From Carya illinoinensis (lineage: Eukaryota > Streptophyta > Magnoliopsida > Fagales > Juglandaceae), in contig NC_056758.1 of NCBI RefSeq assembly GCF_018687715.1, positions 38,969,467-39,033,466 on the forward strand: DNA of 64,000 bases. Direction: 5' to 3'. This document shows positions 63,758-64,000 of this stretch, one piece after another. Position 1 is the stretch's first letter. Each line of letters opens with the position of its first letter. Both the position numbers and the translations under genes were made by a program. The notes under the pieces were generated by a model. The model had not been told where the DNA came from and did no database searches. It saw only the letters and a list, made by a program, of their open reading frames with translations.

Positions 63758-64000
63758 AAATTGGGGGATCAAATTAAGCATTTATCTCATAAATACAGAT
63801 TGATTTTTGCAGCCCCGTTTACGCTCATGGTATATATTCCTCAAAACTTATTTCTACGTGCATGCGGTGCAGGTGCTTTGCTTTGATGGTTGATAGTATT
63901 TCTTCCCAGTCAAAGCCATACTTGTTTTGTTGTAAATCCATATTTGATACACTCCCTGCATGCTTTGACATCTTTCACTTTTTTCAAAAGGAGTGCACAG
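63758..64000. other. right edge, downstream of the acid phosphatase gene
   Basis: An AATTGGGGGATC segment followed by mixed AT-rich sequence. Nothing recognisable as a gene, repeat or RNA to the window edge. Confidence 0.5.

Overview
The window is nuclear DNA from a flowering plant. It has split genes with GT-AG introns, very AT-rich intergenic DNA, long (GA)n/(CT)n microsatellites, L1-type LINEs, hAT and LTR elements, and several copies of an AT-rich MITE whose GTTTGGAT...ATCCAAAC ends resemble an element abundant in walnut/pecan-type trees. A woody eudicot, possibly Juglandaceae, is an inference. No CRISPR, operon, rRNA or convincing tRNA was seen. I found no clearly novel biological system; the unusual material is mostly nested transposons and splicing details.

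Layout. (1) 1-38, minus: a possible first codons of a gene running off the left edge. (2) 3620-8699, minus: a complete six-exon WD-repeat gene, the plant WRAP73/WDR8 orthologue (460 aa). (3) 8.9-18.3 kb: non-coding DNA containing MITEs, an 87-bp CT microsatellite and a complete 3.67-kb hAT transposon with an exact 8-bp target duplication and a broken transposase. (4) 18467-52474, plus: one giant 39-exon gene for the UTP10/HEATR1 small-subunit-processome protein. The exons join without a phase error into 2,169 codons. Its introns hold LINEs, a solo LTR, a second LTR-like insertion carrying an hAT MITE, and a long inverted-repeat MITE. (5) 53372-56589, minus: a ten-exon secreted subtilisin-like protease (751 aa), convergent with UTP10. 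(6) 58229-63665, plus: a three-exon HAD-family acid phosphatase/VSP-like gene (266 aa). Its first intron contains two LINEs, one of them young-looking.

The genes do not form a pathway. UTP10 acts in nucleolar 18S rRNA maturation, and its 5' region carries a telo-box and a site II motif, as is usual for plant ribosome-biogenesis genes. WRAP73/WDR8 is a microtubule-anchoring WD protein. The subtilase and acid phosphatase both have signal peptides and probably act in the secretory pathway, cell wall or vacuole. Exon boundaries were derived by hand from splice signals, reading phase and resemblance to the known families; no transcript data were available.
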